In this document: positions 8,556 through 17,021 of the stretch, piece by piece
Position numbering within the stretch: the stretch's first letter is position 1
Layout: every line of letters starts with the position of its first letter
Source: Pseudonocardia kujensis
GTDB lineage: Bacteria; Actinomycetota; Actinomycetes; Mycobacteriales; Pseudonocardiaceae
DNA: 47,858 nucleotides
NCBI RefSeq assembly: GCF_021283305.1
Contig: NZ_JAJSOK010000063.1
Span: 1 to 47,858 of the forward strand
Reading direction: 5' to 3'
Program-made: the position numbers and the translations under genes
The notes under the pieces: model-generated
Told to the model about the DNA's origin: nothing
What the model saw: only the letters and a program-made list of their open reading frames with translations
Databases searched by the model: none

Positions 8556-8662
8556 CGCGTTGTGGATCCATGACGCTGGTGAGCGGCCTGAGAAACCGCG
8601 TCATGGTTCCACACCGCGCTTCGGGTGGCGTCAGGATCGCGTTGTGGCTCCATGACGCGGTT
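8556..8662. repeat. three-copy intergenic palindromic repeat (family 1), probable two-way terminator
   Basis: Three 25-nt copies lie between two convergent genes. Copies A (8556-8580) and C (8638-8662) are direct, and copy B (8594-8618) is inverted. The consensus is CGCGKTGTGGNNCCATGACG followed by C(G/T)GKT. B can pair with C over 25 bp with three mismatches, or instead with A, giving mutually exclusive hairpins. The core TGGNNCCAT is itself near-palindromic. The same core occurs in the hairpin after mdh (19691-19751). The position suggests termination or mRNA 3'-end protection. Confidence 0.75.
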
Positions 8663-8670
8663 GCGCCGCG

Positions 8671-9000
8671 CTAGCGCTTCCCCCGGCGCGCCAGCACCGC
8701 GTGCAGGGCGACGCCGAGCGACACGCCCACGCAGTCCACCACCGCGTCGAGCAGCTCGGCGTCCCGCCCGATCGGCAGGACGCCCTGCAGGACCTCCGAC
8801 AGCCCGGCGTACCCCGCGAGCCCCAGGACCAGCGGCAGCGGCGGGACGCCCGCCCACCGCCCGGTGAGGCCCAGCAGGGCGAACACACCCAGATGGACGA
8901 GTTTGTCCACCCCCGGCGGGGCACTCGGGACACCGGACGCCGGCATGAACAGCACCACCAGGCTGACCAGCGCCGCGAGGCCGAAACTCAGCCGTCGCAC
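8671..9000 (-). CDS. VanZ-like family membrane protein
   Basis: This small integral membrane protein of 109 aa has about four helices. It carries the VanZ-like pattern DKLVHLGVFALLGL near residues 32-45, GYAGLSEVLQG near 63, and a final D-x(3)-D-x-x-G helix (DAVVDCVGVSLGVAL). VanZ proteins were first seen in teicoplanin resistance, but most small homologues have no known role. The gene is divergent from pyk with about 53 bp between the starts. Rv1616, at this spot in M. tuberculosis, is also a membrane protein. Confidence 0.8.
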   Translation of the reverse strand: MRRLSFGLAALVSLVVLFMPASGVPSAPPGVDKLVHLGVFALLGLTGRWAGVPPLPLVLGLAGYAGLSEVLQGVLPIGRDAELLDAVVDCVGVSLGVALHAVLARRGKR

Positions 9001-9040
9001 TGTTCGACTTCCTCCTACCTGATCGTTACAGAGAGCGCGC

Positions 9041-9046
9041 TAGGCT
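9041..9046 (+). promoter_or_regulatory. -10 box of pyk (leaderless)
   Basis: TAGGCT ends 7 nt before the GTG of pyk. A CTGATC at 9019-9024 lies 16 nt upstream and could serve as a weak -35. There is no Shine-Dalgarno sequence, in keeping with a leaderless message. Confidence 0.55.
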
Positions 9047-9053
9047 TGACATC

Positions 9054-10475
9054 GTGACCCGTCGCACCAAGATCGTCTGCACCATCGGGCCGGCCACCGC
9101 CACGCCCGACCGTATCCGTGAGCTGGTCGCGGCCGGCATGGACGTCGCGCGGCTCAACTTCAGCCACGGCACCCGTGACGACCACAAGCGCGTGTACCAG
9201 ATGGTGCGCGACGCCGCCGACGCCGAGGGCCGCGCCGTCGGCATCCTCGCGGACCTGCAGGGGCCGAAGATCCGGCTCGGCACGTTCGCCGACGGTCCCA
9301 CCGAGTGGCAGACCGGCGAGGAGGTGCGGATCACGGTCCAGGACTGTGCCGGCACCCACGACCGGGTCTCCACCACCTACAAGGGCCTGGCCCGGGACGC
9401 CCGTGCCGGGGACCGGCTGCTGGTCGACGACGGCAAGGTCGGCCTGCGCGTGGTCGAGGTCGAGGGCGACGACGTGGTGTGCCGGGTCACCGAGGGCGGC
9501 CCCGTGTCCAACAACAAGGGCATCTCGCTGCCGGGCATGAACGTCTCGGTGCCGGCACTGAGCGAGAAGGACCTCGCGGACCTGGAGTTCGCGCTCAAGC
9601 TGTCCGTCGACGTGATCGCGCTGAGCTTCGTGCGCAGCCCCGCGGACATCGACGGCGTGCACCGGGTGATGGAGAAGGTCGGCGTCAAGCTGCCGGTCGT
9701 CGCCAAGCTGGAGAAGCCCGAGGCGGTCGACAACCTCGAGGCCATCGTGCTGGCGTTCGACGGCGTGATGGTCGCCCGCGGCGACCTGGGCGTGGAGCTG
9801 CCGCTGGAGAACGTGCCGCTGGTGCAGAAGCGCGCGATCCAGATCGCGCGGGAGAACGCCAAGCCGGTCATCGTGGCCACCCAGATGCTGGACTCGATGA
9901 TCACGAACTCGCGGCCGACCCGCGCGGAGGCCTCCGACGTGGCCAACGCGGTGCTCGACGGCGCGGACGCGCTGATGCTCTCCGGCGAGACCGGCGTCGG
10001 CCGCTACCCGATCAAGACGGTCCGCACGATGAGCACGATCATCGAGGCCGTCGAGGCGGGGCCGGCCAACGTGCCGCCGCTGAACCACGTGCCGCGCACC
10101 AAGCGCGGCGTGCTCTCCTACGCCGCGCGCGACATCGGCGAGCGCCTCTCGGCCCGCGCGCTGGTCGCCTTCTCGCAGTCCGGCGACACGGTCCGGCGCC
10201 TCGCCCGGCTGCACACCCGGCTGCCGCTGCTGGCCTTCACCCCGGCCCCCGAGGTGCGCAGCCAGCTGGCGATGACCTGGGGCGTCGAGACCTTCCTGGT
10301 CGAGGCCGTCGACTCGACGGACGCCATGGTCCGCCAGGTCGACCACGCGATGCTCTCGATCGGCCGGTTCCAGCCGGGCGACCTCGTGGTGATCGTGGCG
10401 GGTTCCCCGCCCTCGACCGTCGGCTCCACCAACCTCATCCGGGTCCACCGGCTGGGCGAGGAGGACCACGCCTGA
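9054..10475 (+). CDS. pyk: pyruvate kinase
   Basis: This is the last ATP-forming step of glycolysis: phosphoenolpyruvate plus ADP gives pyruvate plus ATP. At 473 aa it is a standard bacterial type. It begins RRTKIVCTIGPAT, the substrate-binding N-terminus of the barrel, has LNFSHG near residue 36, the active-site lysine in VVAKLEKPEAVDNL near 217-230, and MVARGDLGVELP near 238. The C-terminal allosteric domain is complete (SGDTVRRLARLHTRLPLLAF). GTG 9054 follows a leaderless -10 box. Gene order matches M. tuberculosis pykA (Rv1617) followed by tesB1 (Rv1618). Confidence 0.98.
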   Translation: MTRRTKIVCTIGPATATPDRIRELVAAGMDVARLNFSHGTRDDHKRVYQMVRDAADAEGRAVGILADLQGPKIRLGTFADGPTEWQTGEEVRITVQDCAGTHDRVSTTYKGLARDARAGDRLLVDDGKVGLRVVEVEGDDVVCRVTEGGPVSNNKGISLPGMNVSVPALSEKDLADLEFALKLSVDVIALSFVRSPADIDGVHRVMEKVGVKLPVVAKLEKPEAVDNLEAIVLAFDGVMVARGDLGVELPLENVPLVQKRAIQIARENAKPVIVATQMLDSMITNSRPTRAEASDVANAVLDGADALMLSGETGVGRYPIKTVRTMSTIIEAVEAGPANVPPLNHVPRTKRGVLSYAARDIGERLSARALVAFSQSGDTVRRLARLHTRLPLLAFTPAPEVRSQLAMTWGVETFLVEAVDSTDAMVRQVDHAMLSIGRFQPGDLVVIVAGSPPSTVGSTNLIRVHRLGEEDHA

Positions 10476-10500
10476 GTCCGGGGTCTGGAAGGATCCGGGC

Positions 10501-11403
10501 GTGACCGAACGGCCCGATCCCGGGATCCTGCTCGACGTCGACGGCGTCCCGCGCGGGCAGGGTGTGCTCGACGGGCTGATGCACCTGCTCGAGCTCGAGC
10601 AGCTCGAGGTGGACCTGTTCCGCGGCACCAGCCCGGCGACCTCGCCCGTGCGCGTGTTCGGCGGCCAGGTCGCGGCGCAGGCGCTGGTCGCGGCGGGCCG
10701 CACCGTCGAGGCGGACCGGGGCGTGCACTCGTTGCACGCCTACTTCATCCGGGGCGGCGACCCGAGCCGGCCGATCGTGTTCCGCACCGAGCGGATCCGC
10801 GACGGCCGCTCCTTCAGCACCCGCCGGGTGCTCGCGATCCAGGGTGGTGAGGCGATCTTCGCGCTCTCGGCCTCCTTCCAGCTCGCGCAGGAGGGGCTCG
10901 AGCACTCCGTGCCGATGGGCACCGGGGTGCCGGCGCCCGAGGACCTGCCCAGCATCGGCGACCGGGTGGTGTCCGGGGCAGGGGCCGCCTGGATCGAGCG
11001 GGTGCCCCGCTCGCTGGACATCCGCTTCGTCGACGAGCCGGTGTGGACCGAGGACCGGGTCGCGACCGACGAGCCGCTGCGGGCCTGGATGAAGGCCGAC
11101 GGGCGGCTGCCCGACGACCCGCTGCGGCACGTCTGCCTGCTCACCTACATCTCCGACCTCACCCTGCTCGGCTCGGTGGTGGGGCGCCACGATCTCAGCA
11201 GCACCGCCGTGCAGATGGCGAGCCTCGACCACGCCATGTGGTTCCACCAGGCGTTCCGCGCCGACGAGTGGCTGCTCTACGAGTGCTGGAGCCCCGCGGC
11301 GTCGGGCGGGCGCGGGCTGGCGCAGGGCCGCTTCTTCACCCGTGACGGCCTGCTGGTCGCCAGCACCATGCAGGAGGGTCTGGTCCGCCTCCCGCGCCGC
11401 TGA
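10501..11403 (+). CDS. tesB: acyl-CoA thioesterase II
   Basis: It hydrolyses acyl-CoA to free fatty acid and CoA. The 300-aa protein has the double hot-dog fold typical of TesB. The N-terminal half contains VRVFGGQVAAQAL near residue 42 and SLHAYFIRGGDPSRPI near 79; the C-terminal half contains SLDHAMWFHQAFRADEWLLY near 241 and the ending GRGLAQGRFFTRDGLLVAST. The catalytic D/T/Q set of the E. coli enzyme appears to be represented by D (LDHA), the S/T of the closing strand and the final Q (MQEG). GTG 10501 has AAGGAT just upstream. It is 25 bp from pyk and probably cotranscribed. Confidence 0.93.
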   Translation: MTERPDPGILLDVDGVPRGQGVLDGLMHLLELEQLEVDLFRGTSPATSPVRVFGGQVAAQALVAAGRTVEADRGVHSLHAYFIRGGDPSRPIVFRTERIRDGRSFSTRRVLAIQGGEAIFALSASFQLAQEGLEHSVPMGTGVPAPEDLPSIGDRVVSGAGAAWIERVPRSLDIRFVDEPVWTEDRVATDEPLRAWMKADGRLPDDPLRHVCLLTYISDLTLLGSVVGRHDLSSTAVQMASLDHAMWFHQAFRADEWLLYECWSPAASGGRGLAQGRFFTRDGLLVASTMQEGLVRLPRR

Positions 11404-11466
11404 CCGACCGCGTTCCCGGGCGACCGGTGGCGACGGCCGCCGATCCGGCGAGGCAGGATGGGGCGC

Positions 11467-12792
11467 ATGAGCGACGAGAGCGGGGACGGCAGGGAGCGCC
11501 GGGACCGCGCCTGGGGCTTCAACACCCGGGCCGTGCACGCCGGGGCGGTGCCGGACTCGGCGGTGGGCGCGCGGGCGGTCCCGATCTACCAGTCGACGAG
11601 CTTCGTCTTCGAGGACACCCAGGACGCGGCGAGCCTGTTCGCGCTGCAGAAGTACGGCCTGATCTACAGCCGCATCGGCAACCCGACGGTCGCGGTGCTG
11701 GAGGAGCGGCTCGCCAGCCTCGACGGCGGCATCGGCGCGGTGGCCACCGCCAGCGGCCAGGCCGCCGAGTTCCTCACCTTCGCCTGCCTGGCCGGCGCCG
11801 GCGACCACGCGGTGGCCGCGTCGGGCCTGTACGGCGGCACGATCACCCAGCTCGACGTCACGCTGCGCCGCTTCGGCGTCGACACGACCTTCGTCCCCGG
11901 CGGCGACCCGGCCGACTACGCCGCGGCGATCACCGAGAAGACGAAGTTCCTGTTCACCGAGGTCGTCTCCAACCCCGGCGGCGAGGTGGCGGACCTGGCC
12001 GGGCTGGCCGACGTCGCGCACGCGGCCGGCGTGCCGCTGATCGTCGACGCCACCGTGGCCACGCCGTACCTGTGCCGGCCGATCGAGCACGGCGCCGACG
12101 TCGTGATCCACTCCGCGACCAAGTTCCTCGGCGGGCACGGCACCACGCTCGGCGGCATCGTCGTCGAGTCCGGGCGGTTCGACTGGGGCAACGGCCGGTT
12201 CCCGTCGATGACCGAGCCCGTGCCCAGCTACGGCGGGCTCACCTGGTGGGGCAACTTCCAGGAGCTCGGCTTCCTCACCAAGCTGCGCGCCGAGCAGCTG
12301 CGCGACGTCGGGCCGACCCTGGCCCCGCACTCGGCGTTCCTGCTGCTCCAGGGCGTGGAGACGCTGCCGTTCCGGATGCAGGCGCACGTCGCCAACGCCC
12401 GGCGGGTCGCGGAGTGGCTGCACGCCGATCCCCGCGTGGAGTACGTGCGGTACGCGGGCCTGCCCGACCACCCGCACCACGAGCGGGCGCGCCGGTACCT
12501 CCCGGAGGGACCGGGCGCGGTGTTCAGCTTCGGCGTGAAGGGCGGCCGGGCGGCGGGGGCACGGTTCATCGAGTCCGTGCGGCTGTGCAGCCACCTGGCC
12601 AACATCGGCGACGCCCGCACCCTCGTCCTGCATCCGGGCTCCACCACCCACCAGCAGCTCACCGCCGAGCAGCTCGCGGCGGCCGGGGTGCCCGAGGACC
12701 TCATCCGGATCAGCGTGGGGCTCGAGGACGTCGACGACATCATCTGGGACCTCGACCAGGCACTGGCCGAGGCCGCGAAGGAGAGCGCATGA
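11467..12792 (+). CDS. metY: O-acetylhomoserine aminocarboxypropyltransferase / sulfhydrylase (MetY type)
   Basis: This PLP enzyme uses O-acetylhomoserine and sulfide, giving homocysteine for methionine. The 441-aa length fits MetY better than the shorter MetB/MetC. Key motifs are WGFNTRAVHAG near residue 15, YQSTSFVFEDTQDA near 38, YSRIGNPTVAVLEERL near 63, and the PLP lysine in HSATKFLGGHGTTLGG near 214. The N-terminal HAG and the GNPT arginine/tyrosine pair that binds PLP phosphate are intact. ATG 11467 has AGGA 8 nt upstream; ATG 11458, three codons earlier, is the alternative. It overlaps the next gene by 4 nt. Confidence 0.9.
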   Translation: MSDESGDGRERRDRAWGFNTRAVHAGAVPDSAVGARAVPIYQSTSFVFEDTQDAASLFALQKYGLIYSRIGNPTVAVLEERLASLDGGIGAVATASGQAAEFLTFACLAGAGDHAVAASGLYGGTITQLDVTLRRFGVDTTFVPGGDPADYAAAITEKTKFLFTEVVSNPGGEVADLAGLADVAHAAGVPLIVDATVATPYLCRPIEHGADVVIHSATKFLGGHGTTLGGIVVESGRFDWGNGRFPSMTEPVPSYGGLTWWGNFQELGFLTKLRAEQLRDVGPTLAPHSAFLLLQGVETLPFRMQAHVANARRVAEWLHADPRVEYVRYAGLPDHPHHERARRYLPEGPGAVFSFGVKGGRAAGARFIESVRLCSHLANIGDARTLVLHPGSTTHQQLTAEQLAAAGVPEDLIRISVGLEDVDDIIWDLDQALAEAAKESA

Positions 12793-13277
12793 GCTGGCAG
12801 AACCCGTCGGCGCTGGAGCGGCAGCGGATCCTGCGCGACACCCGCACGGTCGCGATGGTGGGCGCCTCGCCCAATCCCGCGCGGGCGTCGAACTTCGTGG
12901 CGACCTACCTGCTGTCGAGCACGGACTACGAGGTGTGGTTCGTGAACCCCAACGCGACCGAGGTCCTGGGCCGGCCCGTGTACCCGTCGCTGGCGGACTG
13001 CCCGGGCGTGCCCGATCTCGTCGACACCTTCCGTCGCCCGCAGGACCTGCCCGCCGTGCTCGACGAGGTGCTCGCGCTCGGGTCGGACGCGCAGGGCGTG
13101 CGCACCTGGTGGCTGCAGTTCGGCCTCTGGGACGAGGACCTGGCGGCGAAGGCCGAGGCCGCGGGCCTGGCGGTCGTGATGGACCGGTGCCTGAAGGTGG
13201 AGCACGCGCGCTTCGCCGGCGGCCTGCACCTGGCCGGTTTCGACACCGGCGTGATCAGCTCCCGGCGCCGCGACTAG
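12789..13277 (+). CDS. CoA-binding domain protein (YccU-like)
   Basis: This is a Rossmann-fold CoA_binding_2 domain protein of 162 aa. It shows TVAMVGASPNPARASNFVA near residue 18, VWFVNPNATEVLGRPVYPSL near 50, VDTFRRPQDLP near 79 and VVMDRCLKVEHAR near 130, the order typical of the stand-alone YccU family. The cellular role is not established. The ATG lies in the stop of the metY gene (ATGA), so the two form one operon; this pair is common in actinobacteria and suggests a link to sulfur or methionine metabolism. A perfect palindrome follows its stop. Confidence 0.88.
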   Translation: MSWQNPSALERQRILRDTRTVAMVGASPNPARASNFVATYLLSSTDYEVWFVNPNATEVLGRPVYPSLADCPGVPDLVDTFRRPQDLPAVLDEVLALGSDAQGVRTWWLQFGLWDEDLAAKAEAAGLAVVMDRCLKVEHARFAGGLHLAGFDTGVISSRRRD

Positions 13278-13318
13278 GCGGTCCCGGCAGGGTCACGGGG
13301 CACGGGGCCACGGGGCAC

Positions 13319-13346
13319 GGGCGCCCCGGACCGGTCCGGGGCGCCC
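13319..13346. terminator. perfect 28-nt palindrome between convergent genes
   Basis: GGGCGCCCCGGACC followed by its exact reverse complement forms a very stable GC hairpin, 42 nt after the CoA-binding gene and 8 nt from the end of the facing transporter gene. It lacks a T-run, as actinobacterial terminators often do. Just before it, CACGGGGC-type units repeat three times (about 13294-13320). Confidence 0.75.
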
Positions 13347-13353
13347 GCGACGG

Positions 13354-14400
13354 TCAGCTCGTGACCTTGTTCTGGGTCAGGAAGGCCTTGGCGACGTCGG
13401 CGGGGTCGCCGCCGTTGATCTGGACCTCCTGGTTGAGGGCCTGCATGACCTTGGTGGTGAGCAGGCTCGACACGCAGTCGAGGGTCTGCTCGAACTCCGG
13501 GCCCTGCGCGTCGGCCACGGACTGTTTCACCACCGGCGCCACGTACTGGAAGCCGAAGATGTGCTTCGGGTCCTCGAGCGCGGTGTAGTTGCCGGTGGCC
13601 AGCTGGCCGTCGGTGGAGAAGGCGTCGGCCGCGTTCGCCTGGCCCTGGTCGAGGACCTGGTAGACGAGGCCGGGGTCGACCCCGGTGAACTTGATGCCGG
13701 TCAGCCCGTAGTCGTTCTTCATGCCGACCAGACCGTTCTGTCGGGTCTCGAACGGCGGCTGGGCGGCGAGGGTGATGCCGTCGCCCGCGTTGCCCACCTT
13801 GGCGAGGTCCGGCACGGCGACGAGGCCGTTCTGCTTGGCGAAGTCCGACTTCACGATGATGACGTCGGTGTCCTCGAACGGCGTCTGCTTGAAGATCGTG
13901 GCCTGGCGGTTCTGTGCCTCGAAGTCCTTGACCGTGTTGTAGGTGTCCTCGGGGGTGGCGCCCACCGGCTTGCCGGCGATGCTGCTCTCGATCTCCCCGA
14001 GGTACTCGGCGTAGGCGTCGATCTGGCCGGCCTGGAACGCGCGGTCGATGACCTCGGAGCCGCCGATGTTCGACTGGTAGGCCACGTCGTAGCCCCGTGA
14101 CTTCAGCGCCTGGGTGTAGAGCTCGCCGAGGACGAACTGCTCGGAGAAGTTCTTGCTGCCGAACTTGACCGGGGGCTTGCCCTGGCCGGGGGTGCCCGAG
14201 GGACAGCTGACGTTCTGGGCCGTCACCGGGGTGATGACGTCCGCGCCCGCGGGCTGTGCGCCGGCGCTCGGCGCCGCCGACCCGGAGGACCCGGAGGAGC
14301 TGCTGCCGCCGCCGCACGCCGCGACGACGAGGGCCAGCGCCGCGACGCCCGCGGCGAGCGCGGCAACCCTGCCGCGCCGGCCGATGATGCTCTCGGACAT
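13354..14400 (-). CDS. osmoprotectant (glycine betaine/choline-type) ABC transporter substrate-binding lipoprotein
   Basis: This lipoprotein of 348 aa captures the solute outside the membrane. It has a Sec signal with lipobox LVVAAC (lipidated Cys29), then a Gly/Ser linker and an OpuAC-type domain: VKFGSKNFSEQFVLGELY near residue 79, NIGGSEVIDRAFQAGQIDAY near 109, and GVDPGLVYQVLDQGQANAAD in the second lobe. This wording is typical of the OpuC/ProX/OsmF group that binds quaternary amines; the exact ligand is unknown. It is the last gene of a four-gene transporter operon, 24 nt after the second permease. Confidence 0.92.
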   Translation of the reverse strand: MSESIIGRRGRVAALAAGVAALALVVAACGGGSSSSGSSGSAAPSAGAQPAGADVITPVTAQNVSCPSGTPGQGKPPVKFGSKNFSEQFVLGELYTQALKSRGYDVAYQSNIGGSEVIDRAFQAGQIDAYAEYLGEIESSIAGKPVGATPEDTYNTVKDFEAQNRQATIFKQTPFEDTDVIIVKSDFAKQNGLVAVPDLAKVGNAGDGITLAAQPPFETRQNGLVGMKNDYGLTGIKFTGVDPGLVYQVLDQGQANAADAFSTDGQLATGNYTALEDPKHIFGFQYVAPVVKQSVADAQGPEFEQTLDCVSSLLTTKVMQALNQEVQINGGDPADVAKAFLTQNKVTS

Positions 14401-14424
14401 GGGGATCCTTCCTGTGGTGGGAAC

Positions 14425-15084
14425 TCAGGCCGCCGTACTGGGGACGATCTTCATCCCGGCCGGGGTGACGGCGCGTTGCACGATGAGCAGCAGGCCGTCG
14501 ACCGCGAAGGCGAGCACGACCGCCAGCACCGTGTAGGCCAGAAGCTGCGAGACCGGCAGCGTCGGGTTGGTGATGACCGAGCCGAGCGTGTGCGGGTAGC
14601 CCGCGGTGCCGGCCAGGTAGGCCGTCGCGATCACGAAGACCGTGCCGGTCCGGATGCCCGCCATGATCAGCGGGATCGCGTGCGGCAGCTCGACCTGGGT
14701 GAGGATCTGCCAGCCGGTCATGCCCATGCCGCGCGCGGCCTCGACCGTGCCCGGCTCGACCTCGGCGACCCCGACGTAGGTGTTCGTGAGGATCAGGGGC
14801 AGCGCGAGGATCACCAGCGCGACCATGATGTTGACGAAGCCCACGCCGTAGAGGCCGATGCCGATGGCGATGATCGCCAAGGTCGGCAGGGCGCGGAGCA
14901 CGTTGGCCCCGTTCACGGCGAGCAACGCGAACCGCCGGGTGTGGCCGATCGCGGCACCGAGCGGCACGGCGATCGCGATCGCGATCGCCACCGACACCAC
15001 GGACAGCAACAGCTGACCGGCGACGTCGCCCAGCACACGGCCAGGGTTGTCGGCGAGGAAGCGCCACGCGTCGACGACGATCAT
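14425..15084 (-). CDS. osmoprotectant ABC transporter permease (second)
   Basis: This inner-membrane permease of 219 aa belongs to the OpuCB/OpuCD type. It has five to six membrane segments and the coupling EAA loop VEAARGMGMTGWQILTQVEL near residue 114, which contacts the ATPase. The stretch LRALPTLAIIAIGIGLYG near 63 is typical of the betaine/carnitine/choline group. Its ATG touches the stop of the upstream permease. It is expected to form a heterodimer with the neighbouring permease. Confidence 0.92.
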   Translation of the reverse strand: MIVVDAWRFLADNPGRVLGDVAGQLLLSVVSVAIAIAIAVPLGAAIGHTRRFALLAVNGANVLRALPTLAIIAIGIGLYGVGFVNIMVALVILALPLILTNTYVGVAEVEPGTVEAARGMGMTGWQILTQVELPHAIPLIMAGIRTGTVFVIATAYLAGTAGYPHTLGSVITNPTLPVSQLLAYTVLAVVLAFAVDGLLLIVQRAVTPAGMKIVPSTAA

Positions 15085-15801
15085 CTACGCACCTCCCCGC
15101 CGGGCGCGCGCCCACGGTGTGACGAGCTTCGTGAGGCCGACGATGAGCGCGTCGGCCACGAGGGCGAGCAGGATCGCCAGCACGCCCGCCGAGATCAGTC
15201 CGGAGATGAACGTGTTCCCGATGTAGAAGAGGATCGACTGGCCCAGCCCGTAGGGCGCGATGTACGCCGCGAGCGTGGCCAGCGAGATCGTGGTGACCGT
15301 GACGACGCGCAGGCCCGCCATCACCGCCGGCAGGGCCAGCGGGAAGGTGATCCGCACGAGGATCTGCCCCGGCGTGAGGCCCATCCCGAGCGCCGCGGCC
15401 CGGACCTCCGGCGGTACCGAGCGCAGGCCCGTGACGGTGTTCCGGAACAGCAACAGCAACGTGTAGCCGACGAGCGCGATCTCGATGGTGAGCAGGCCGA
15501 TGCCGGTCACCGGGATCATCAGCAGGAAGAACCCGAGCACCGGGACCGTGTAGAGGATCGTCGAGAAGACCACGGCGGGCGTCTCGAAGCGCGGCAGGCG
15601 GTAGGCCAGCAACGCTGCCGGCAGTGCGATGGCCAGCCCGATCACGATCGCGATGGCGCTGACCCACACGTGCTGCACCAGCTCGGCCGCGAACCTGTCC
15701 CAGTGGTCGGCGAACCAGTCCCAGCAGAAGGTCTCGTTGGCCTTGCACCCGGAGGTGTTGCCGAAGTCCGGGATGACGGGGCCCTGCGCGGGGAGGTTCA
15801 C
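15085..15801 (-). CDS. osmoprotectant ABC transporter permease (first)
   Basis: This permease of 238 aa is related to the next gene but has an extra N-terminal stretch of about 35 residues with two cysteines (SGCKANETFCWDW) predicted outside or at the membrane face. The EAA loop is VRAAALGMGLTPGQILVRIT near residue 133; LYTVPVLGFFLLMIPVTGIG near 83 is the family's conserved second helix region. Its GTG overlaps the ATPase stop by 4 nt (GTGA), so the genes are translationally coupled. Together with the second permease it forms the channel. Confidence 0.92.
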   Translation of the reverse strand: MNLPAQGPVIPDFGNTSGCKANETFCWDWFADHWDRFAAELVQHVWVSAIAIVIGLAIALPAALLAYRLPRFETPAVVFSTILYTVPVLGFFLLMIPVTGIGLLTIEIALVGYTLLLLFRNTVTGLRSVPPEVRAAALGMGLTPGQILVRITFPLALPAVMAGLRVVTVTTISLATLAAYIAPYGLGQSILFYIGNTFISGLISAGVLAILLALVADALIVGLTKLVTPWARARRGGA

Positions 15802-16799
15802 GATCCCGCCGCCTCACGGATCTCCGCCAGGGTGACGGCGCCGGCGGGCCGGCCCTCCTTCGTCACCCCCAGGACCTCGGCGCCCTGGGCCAGCAGCACC
15901 GAGAGCCCGACGCGCAGGGAGGTTCCCGCCACCACCGACGGCGCGCCCGGCGGCGCCTCGCGCCCGGGATCGGCGAGCTCACCGACACTGCGCAGGGAGA
16001 GTCGCTTGAGTCCGCGGTCGGCACCCACGAAGTCCGCGACGAAGTCGTCGACCGGGTCGCCGAGCAGCTCGTCCGCGCTGCCGTACTGGGCGAGCTTCCC
16101 GCCGGGCCGCAGCACGGCGATCTTGTCGCCCATCTTGATGGCCTCGTCGATGTCGTGCGTCACGAAGATGACCGTCTTGCGGATCTCGTTCTCCAGCGAC
16201 AGGAACTCGTCCTGGATCTCCGCGCGGGTGATCGGGTCGAGGGCGCCGAAGGGCTCGTCCATCAACATCACCGGGGGGTCCGCGGCCAGCGCGCGGGCGA
16301 GGCCGATGCGCTGCTGTTGGCCGCCCGAGAGCTGAGCGGGGTAGCGCTTCGCGTAGCTGCGATCGAGGCGGACCAGATCGAGCAGGCGCCCGGTGCGCTC
16401 GGCGATGCGCTCCTTGTCCCAGCCGAGCAGCCGGGGGATCGTGCCGATGTTCGCGCCGATCGTCATGTGCGGGAACAGCCCGACCTGCTGGATGACGTAG
16501 CCGATGTCGCGGCGCAGGGTGGTCACGTCGTAGGTCAGGACGCTGTGCCCGCCGATGAGGATGTCGCCGGAGGTCGGCTCGATGAGCCGGTTCACCAGCT
16601 TCATCGCCGTGGTCTTGCCGCCTCCCGACGGTCCGACCAGGCAGCAGGTCTCGCCGGGCGGCACGGTCAGGGACAGGTCGTCGATCGCGGGGGCGTCCTG
16701 TCCCGGGTATCGCTTGGTGACGTGGCGGAACTCGATCGCGAGCGCCTCGCCCCGGTACGTGGCGCCGGCGGGGCCCTCCCGAGTGGCCGAATCCGTCAT
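15798..16799 (-). CDS. osmoprotectant ABC transporter ATP-binding protein
   Basis: This 333-aa ATPase powers the importer. Walker A GPSGGGKTT is at residues 56-64, the Q-loop YVIQQ at 101-105, the signature LSGGQ at 157-161, Walker B VMLMDE at 177-182 and the switch histidine at 215. The C-terminal 90 residues (FVADFVGADRGLKRL onwards) match the regulatory extension with CBS-like sequence found in betaine/proline-type ATPases, though only one short CBS-like half is evident. It is the first gene of the operon, with a likely promoter about 105 bp upstream. Confidence 0.94.
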   Translation of the reverse strand: MTDSATREGPAGATYRGEALAIEFRHVTKRYPGQDAPAIDDLSLTVPPGETCCLVGPSGGGKTTAMKLVNRLIEPTSGDILIGGHSVLTYDVTTLRRDIGYVIQQVGLFPHMTIGANIGTIPRLLGWDKERIAERTGRLLDLVRLDRSYAKRYPAQLSGGQQQRIGLARALAADPPVMLMDEPFGALDPITRAEIQDEFLSLENEIRKTVIFVTHDIDEAIKMGDKIAVLRPGGKLAQYGSADELLGDPVDDFVADFVGADRGLKRLSLRSVGELADPGREAPPGAPSVVAGTSLRVGLSVLLAQGAEVLGVTKEGRPAGAVTLAEIREAAGS

Positions 16800-16902
16800 C
16801 CGTCGAACCTCCCGTGCCCGTCGCGGCGGCGACGCGAGTCCGCTGGGCGGAGGCGGCCGCAGTGACGGCGCTCATCGATACACGCGTCGTGATGCGCAAC
16901 GC

Positions 16903-16908
16903 ACCCTA
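16903..16908 (-). promoter_or_regulatory. candidate -10 box of the ABC transporter operon
   Basis: Read on the minus strand this is GCTAGGGTGCG, a typical actinobacterial -10 about 104 nt before the ATPase start. No good -35 is seen. Nearby, GATCGTGACC occurs twice (near 16945 and 17010), a possible regulator site. Confidence 0.35.
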
Positions 16909-17021
16909 GCCACGACCGGGTGAGGCGGTGGAGACGCGAAACGCGATCGTGACCCTGATGCCGAAACTATCCGGAAAGCCGGGATTGCGAAGTATTCCGC
17001 CGGTGAGCGATCGTGACCGAT

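Noticed and set aside
8556..8662. Short CRISPR array
   Set aside because: Only three copies, one inverted, with unequal spacers and no cas genes.
13274..15817. Long minus-strand frame across the ABC transporter genes
   Set aside because: Two permeases and a lipoprotein with clear motifs are encoded in other frames; this frame is Arg/His-rich noise.
16800..17021. Riboswitch upstream of the osmoprotectant operon (such as c-di-AMP type)
   Set aside because: No conserved riboswitch core was recognised, and the likely transcript leader is only about 100 nt.
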